A DNA stretch of 35,774 nucleotides, from NCBI GenBank assembly GCA_051453625.1, contig JBOZIK010000001.1, positions 141,118,066 through 141,153,839 of the forward strand. Reading direction: 5' to 3'. Shown here piece after piece: positions 30,532-35,774 of the stretch. Position numbers and translations under genes: made by a program. This DNA comes from Welwitschia mirabilis (Eukaryota; Gnetophyta; Gnetopsida; Welwitschiales). Under the pieces are notes generated by a model. It made no database searches and was not told where the DNA came from. It saw only the letters and a program-made list of their open reading frames with translations. Every line of letters starts with the position of its first letter. Position 1 is the first letter of the stretch.

Positions 30532-31502
30532 TTTCTTTTAATCTCTCATTTTTTGACTTGTATTATTTACTCATAATAACTATATTGTACTTGCATTTTA
30601 TTTTGTTACAATGTCTTTTGAACTTAATACAAAATCAATATGAATTTCTATTTTTGCAAATCTAGTTTTACTTCTAAATTGAATCTTAACTGCAAAATTC
30701 TTAATTTGTCTCTAACCCTTTAAAACATAAGATTTTATGCATAACTCTTAATAGAGCTAGCACCATTAGCCTTCCTAACTAGCACTATTACCCTAACCTT
30801 TATAGTTAAATTTCCTTTCTACATAGCCATTCTACATCATAATTCCTATCTTTCTAGCACTTAGGTATTTGTTCAAAGTTTATAAAAATTGATTGATATA
30901 AAAATTGATTGATTTAGATTCATTATTTACTCCTCTATTTCAAAAGCATCATAGTTATTTTTCATTCTTCCTTCTTTTTTAGTTACTTTTTGACCCTTTA
31001 TATAGTCATACATTTTGTATTTAGAAGTTTAAAATATTACAACAAAATATTTATCCTTGATTTTTAGTATTTCATTTGCATTAGCTCATATTTCATCTTT
31101 TTTAGTTTAATCATGCATTGTATTTTTTTTTAATAATTTTCCTTTTAGCTCATTCTAGACCACATTAGCACATGCATAATTCATTCCTTATTATATTTAC
31201 ATTTAATTTTCATCTTTAAAACTTTAAAAACAAAGTTTAACCTTGGTTGGAGGAAGTAAAATTTTCACTTAAGTACTTTCTTTTCATATACTATATTTTA
31301 ATTAAGTGTAATTTTAGAGTACATTGATTAATTTACTTCAAAATCCCTTTGTTTTTGTTTTTACTTGATTAAGTTAATATGCAATTTTTACCATGTTATC
31401 TAATTTTTTAACATATTTGTTTCCCTAAGGGGCTAGTAAAATATTAGTTGAGGGGTATTATAGCATATAAAAATTCACATTTACATTAAGGAATTAAGGC
31501 CC
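30532..31502. other. AT-rich non-coding stretch ahead of an LTR
   Basis: No coding similarity. Just before the presumed LTR start is a short purine-rich AAGGAATTAAGG (about 31485-31497) that could be a polypurine tract. This is weak. Confidence 0.35.
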
Positions 31503-32725
31503 TGTTAGCATGTTTAATTAATTATCCTGACAGTTTTATGTATTTATTATGCTTAAAGCCATGGAAAACTAGTTTTACTAATAATCTACCTTGACACTAT
31601 TATTTCATAGGATAAATGTATCATCAAGAGCATTTTGTTAAAAGATGGAAGTGTGTTGAACGTAATTAGTAGTAACACTAGTTCTAGGAGAAAAATTTTT
31701 AGTTATTTTGAGTAGAACAATACCAAACTCATGTTCCTAAGTTCATTCTAATCAATTATGCAAATAGAAGATGAATGAAAAAGTTTTTTAAGAAGAACTT
31801 CTTAATTTGGCCCCATAACTAAAGAATAATCTCATATACTTTGAGAATTCTTTAGAATTGCTCCGTTAGACCTTTAAAACCTTAATTGTAATCCTAATTC
31901 TAGCCTATAAATAACCTATATCTTTTCACTTAAAATAAACACTTCATATCTATCATTATTAAATAGATTAGAGTTTTAGTTATGAGTTCTTACTAATCCT
32001 CCTATAGCAATGGGCTAGCTACTAAGCTGGCATGATGCTTTTTGGTTTAACATAAGTACATTTTCAAATTTTATGCTTTAACTTTTTAGATAATAAAGTA
32101 TTACATGTTCTTGATGTATTACTTTTAAATTAACTTTTGATTAATTCATTCTTATCATGCTTGAGATTAATTGAGGCATGCTTTTACTTTAAAATCTATT
32201 TGGTAATTCTCCTTTTCATTTTAGCTTGCATAACCTAAATGGATCTTAGAAGATCCCAACTTTTCATGCTTATTTTATTTTTATTTTGAATGCTAAGTGG
32301 CTTTGATACATTATCATCATATCTATAATAGATAAGACTATGCCATTATGCTTGAGCTTGGACTATAATAGCACTCATGTTCATAATGGGTTATATCATT
32401 ATGCTTGAATTGAAAGTAAAATATATATGATTTCACTTTAGTACCTATGCTATCCCATGAAGTTATTATACTAGTTTGAATTCTACATCTCATTTCTAGA
32501 TCTCTTATATAATTTTATTCTATATTACTCATCATTATTATGCTTGCTTCACTGATAGCTTTTATAATTTATTTCTATGAAAGAATGGCATAAGAAATTT
32601 ACTAAAAATGAAATTCCTAGTATTATTGATAAATGTTGGGTTTGTCCACATTAGATTTATATCCCTAAGACAATCTTTTTATTTATCATACATTACTGAA
32701 AATTACAAGCATAGCTAGATTTTAC
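31503..32725 (+). mobile_element. LTR of the plus-strand Athila/Tat-like family (3' LTR or solo LTR)
   Basis: The segment 32315-32725 is homologous, in the same orientation, to the LTR fragment at 17575-17985 that precedes the tRNA-Asp primer site. A TATA box (31906-31913) followed by a transcribed-looking region and AATAAA (about 31936) fits LTR anatomy. The start is placed at TGTTAG after a purine-rich run, so it is tentative. A length of about 1.2 kb matches Athila-type LTRs. Confidence 0.55.
31906..31913 (+). promoter_or_regulatory. TATA box of the LTR
   Basis: CCTATAAATAACC followed about 20 bases later by CACTTAAAATAAAC. Core promoter placement inside the LTR. Confidence 0.5.
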
Positions 32726-32750
32726 CACAAACACATGATTTTGTGGTAAA
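32721..32750. repeat. Perfect 11-bp inverted repeat
   Basis: TTTACCACAAA and TTTGTGGTAAA are separated by 8 bases, right where homology between the two LTR copies ends. Confidence 0.8.
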
Positions 32751-32827
32751 TGTGTTTTAGATAAGCAGTTGATTTCCTTAGAGCAAAAAATGCAGGAAAT
32801 AAAGGAGCAATAAAGACTCTACATCAA

Positions 32828-33033
32828 ATGTTCAATTAGATATCAATGACAGCTTACTAGGGTGATAAGGTCATAGATACATAAATCCAAAAATCCAAAG
32901 TTTAAACCCTAGCAGTGGCAGAGAACATAATATGAAAAAGATTGCATAAGCCCAATGTCATTGGGTATTTGTATGACACAAAATTACGTACTTGCTATTT
33001 ATTCCAAAAAAAAAAAAAATGTTGAATTAGATA
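32828..33033. repeat. Target-site duplication of the SINE (32828-32842 and 33019-33033)
   Basis: ATGTTCAATTAGATA and ATGTTGAATTAGATA, 14 of 15 identical, flank the poly(A)-tailed element exactly. Confidence 0.8.
32843..33018 (+). mobile_element. tRNA-derived SINE with poly(A) tail
   Basis: A 176-bp insertion bounded by a 15-bp target-site duplication and ending in 14 A. Box A-like CAGCTTACTAGGG lies near its start and box B-like AGTTTAAACCC at 32899-32909 (consensus GGTTCGAANCC; the three differences are G-to-A or C-to-T). These are the two internal RNA polymerase III promoter elements of tRNA-derived SINEs, spaced about 45-50 bases apart. It is non-coding and would have moved using LINE machinery. 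The tRNA source is not identifiable. Confidence 0.7.
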
Positions 33034-33573
33034 AGTGCCCTCTTCTCTTCTCCATTTAATTTTTATTTTAAAATAAAAACTAAGAAAAGTTAAATTTTAT
33101 TTTTAAAAAAATAAAAAACAGAAAAGGATTCCTTATAGTTAGTTTTCTTTAAAATTCCATTTCAAAATGAAAAAGCAAAAATTTATTAATTATTTGTNNN
33201 NNNNNNNNNNNNNNNNNNNNNNNNNNNNNNNNNNNNNNNNNNNNNNNNNNNNNNNNNNNNNNNNNNNNNNNNNNNNNNNNNNNNNNNNNNNNNNNNNCTG
33301 TTCTATTTTCTAAAAGTATTTTTTTAAAAAGAAAAAAATAATTAGTTTTCTTGTTAATTTATTTTACATTATGCCATTTTAGTTTTTGTTTTATTTTTTT
33401 GTTTTCTTGATTTGTCATCTAGTAAGACCTGTTAACCTATTATATCTTAAATCCAAAACCCAAAAAATAATCAGTGCCATAAGAAATGATGCTAAAAATT
33501 AATAAATTTATTTATTTTCTCAATTTTAATTAGGAAGTGCTCACTATTGTTCTTGCCACAAAGATGAATGTAG
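33034..33573. other. AT-rich stretch with gap and palindrome
   Basis: Contains a 20-bp perfect AT palindrome (33060-33079) and a 100-N gap (33198-33297). No coding content. Confidence 0.5.
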
Positions 33574-34023
33574 TGTAACACCTTAATTTTAATTATCCTA
33601 ATTAATCATAATCTTTTAAAGTATTATTAACCAACATACACAACGGAACCTAGGATTAAGTCCTCTTTAGACTCTATTAACATGTTATAAAACTTAAAAT
33701 AATTAGATAACATAATTATTACTTAATTATAGATCTATTTAATTTGCATATAATAATGATGTCAAAATTGTGTCCTATATTTATTTCTAACTTTGTTTTT
33801 ACCATAGAAAATATCTTATTTAATGTTGATGGGATGTTAACTTATTTTATCACATACAATAAATAAGTTTTAGGCTTGTTTCTAACTAATATAATAGGAG
33901 GTTGTATCTCCTATTAATGGCATTTCAAATCGATATCTAGCCACCCTCTAGACGTGATTTGGTTCTACTTCAGGTTCTAGACTATACAAACATGGCTGGG
34001 CTCAATTTCATAGGCTTAGAATT

Positions 34024-34069
34024 CACCTCAATACACCTCCAATATAGGTGATAGGTGGTATGTGAGGTG
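34024..34069. repeat. Imperfect hairpin, 15-bp stem
   Basis: CACCTCAATACACCT (34024-34038) and AGGTGGTATGTGAGGTG (34053-34069) pair fully except for two single-base bulges, with a 14-base loop. Confidence 0.75.
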
Positions 34070-34360
34070 GATGTATAATTACAAGTGACCCCCACTTCCT
34101 TGAAGCATTACAGGATGGTGCAATATGATCCTTTAATATCAAAAACTCAAGCTATTAAATCATAGTAAGTCCATGCATGGTTAAGACAATATAGTAATGA
34201 TCAAATCCACTTCCAGAAGGGTTTGGAAATAAAAGTATAATGCAACTTGCCTTGATGATGAAATCCAAGTATGAGGATGAATAATTATTGAGATTATCTT
34301 GATTTAGTTAAATTAATACACCATACAAATTCAAGCATACAATATGTGAATATTTAGTGG

Positions 34361-34966
34361 NNNNNNNNNNNNNNNNNNNNNNNNNNNNNNNNNNNNNNNN
34401 NNNNNNNNNNNNNNNNNNNNNNNNNNNNNNNNNNNNNNNNNNNNNNNNNNNNNNNNNNNNNNNNNNNNNNNNNNNNNNNNNNNNNNNNNNNNNNNNNNNN
34501 NNNNNNNNNNNNNNNNNNNNNNNNNNNNNNNNNNNNNNNNNNNNNNNNNNNNNNNNNNNNNNNNNNNNNNNNNNNNNNNNNNNNNNNNNNNNNNNNNNNN
34601 NNNNNNNNNNNNNNNNNNNNNNNNNNNNNNNNNNNNNNNNNNNNNNNNNNNNNNNNNNNNNNNNNNNNNNNNNNNNNNNNNNNNNNNNNNNNNNNNNNNN
34701 NNNNNNNNNNNNNNNNNNNNNNNNNNNNNNNNNNNNNNNNNNNNNNNNNNNNNNNNNNNNNNNNNNNNNNNNNNNNNNNNNNNNNNNNNNNNNNNNNNNN
34801 NNNNNNNNNNNNNNNNNNNNNNNNNNNNNNNNNNNNNNNNNNNNNNNNNNNNNNNNNNNNNNNNNNNNNNNNNNNNNNNNNNNNNNNNNNNNNNNNNNNN
34901 NNNNNNNNNNNNNNNNNNNNNNNNNNNNNNNNNNNNNNNNNNNNNNNNNNNNNNNNNNNNNNNNNN
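34361..34966. other. Assembly gap (606 N)
   Basis: Run of N. The long ORF predicted across it is spurious. Confidence 0.95.
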
Positions 34967-35774
34967 AATTAATTATTTAAAAATGTAAAAATAAAATAGA
35001 CTTGATCTTCTTAAACTAGACTCATTATAATATCCCTCAAAAACTAATTGTAATAAATTTTAATTAGCCTATATATATTTTATCACTCAAACTTTAAACT
35101 ATAAAAACTGTCTAAGTTGTTGAATTTCTAAACTAATACCCTTCACTAAAATGGCCATAACGTTTAATATACTTGGCATTTTTTATTAAGTAAATACTTT
35201 TTGAAAAGCTTATTAATTCTGTATAAGTTAGAATACTCCATTTGTACCTAAAGCACTTTGTAAATTATGAAAACAAAAATGTTTTTCTTGCTATTTCCTA
35301 CTTATAAATTTTGAGATATTTTCACAAAATAAATTTTAGAAATTATTTTAACCTTAAAAGAACTATTGTTTTATAACTTTTAATTCCTAATATATTTCTA
35401 GATCTAAATAAAAAATTTTTATAAAATTTTACTTATTATTAAATAAGTTATAACTTTCTTAAATTGCTTGACTTAAAGAAAATAAAGAGGGTATACTTTA
35501 ACTAAACTAAGAAAAAGAGAACTCATAATAATTTATAGAAATAAAATCAAATAAATTGACTTAAACTTATATTCTAAATAAATACAATACAATTAAAATT
35601 AATATAAACTTAATTTGCTATAATAGACAATACATCAATACCATAAGCCTTAGAATTTTCTGAGAAGGAGTGCCTAGCCTAAATAGATTCTTGAGGATCA
35701 GATCTGTTCATCCTAATAAGACTCTATTGCAAATATGATATAAAATAAATTTGAAAAATGATAAAATGCAACAC

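Larger units (their letters stand above)
33574..35774 (+). mobile_element. Possible gypsy LTR, interrupted by a gap and running off the window
   Basis: Begins with TGTAACACC, a frequent start of plant Ty3/gypsy LTRs. Beyond the 606-N gap it has AAAATGGCCATAACG (about 35148-35162), followed by a TTGGCATTTTTTATTAAG-like stretch, a type of sequence seen inside many plant gypsy LTRs. There is no coding content. The second LTR, internal region and right end are outside the window, so the call is tentative. Confidence 0.35.

Noticed and set aside
32721-32750. MITE with terminal inverted repeats
   Set aside because: The arms are only 8 bases apart, there is no internal element, and no clear target duplication is visible.
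33060-33079. 20-bp perfect palindrome
   Set aside because: Made only of A and T with simple runs; expected by chance in such AT-rich sequence.
34357-34980. 207-codon ORF
   Set aside because: Consists almost wholly of undefined residues across an N gap. The same applies to 3785-4144, 22180-22773, 22226-22678 and 23408-23593.
1-35774. CRISPR array, bacterial operon, phage or defence system
   Set aside because: Repeats are irregular minisatellites or LTRs. No operonic ORFs or spacer-like structure are present, and all coding similarity is to plant retroelements.

Overview
This window looks like heterochromatic DNA from a large, AT-rich plant nuclear genome. It holds plant-type Ty3/gypsy, Ty1/copia and L1-type LINE relics and a tRNA-derived SINE, with runs of N that mark scaffold gaps. 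I see no intact host gene, no tRNA or rRNA gene, and nothing bacterial. The species cannot be named from the sequence. Every coding match is a pseudogene broken by stops, frameshifts, truncation or gaps. Many conserved codons are hit by changes of the G:C to A:T type (TGG to TAG/TGA, Cys to Tyr, Asp to Asn), as expected from long decay of methylated repeats.

Layout, left to right. Positions 1 to about 6930, minus strand: an Athila/Tat-like Ty3/gypsy relic. Its LTR carries a TATA box and a minisatellite array (5794-6930). A tRNA-Asp-type primer-binding site follows at 5775-5793, then a long AT-rich leader, gag with a CCHC zinc knuckle, protease, and the start of RT at the window edge. Positions 7140-9960, plus strand: a second gypsy pol relic (RT, RNase H, integrase, chromodomain-like tail) lacking gag and protease. 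Positions 10390-17575, minus strand: three Ty1/copia pieces, each with a recognisable tRNA-Met-type primer-binding site, including two long gag-protease-integrase relics.

Positions 17575-21290, plus strand: the LTR end, primer-binding site, gag and protease of another Athila/Tat-like element. Where its pol should lie there is instead an L1-type LINE (21921-25560), then two diverged tandem copies of an unclassified ORF (26037-27840), small tandem repeats, and a second unclassified broken ORF (about 29720-30531). A same-orientation LTR homologous to the first one lies at about 31503-32725, so 17575-32725 may be one rearranged or nested composite element.

Positions 32843-33018 hold a SINE with a 15-bp target-site duplication. 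The right end (from 33574) resembles a long gypsy LTR interrupted by a 606-base gap. Three N gaps (1094-1193, 22232-22662, 23443-23542) are flanked by near-identical direct repeats, so those duplications are probably assembly artefacts. The items most worth a second look are the duplicated unclassified ORF, the U3 minisatellite, the tRNA-Asp primer site whose mismatches are all transitions, and the composite between the two LTRs.
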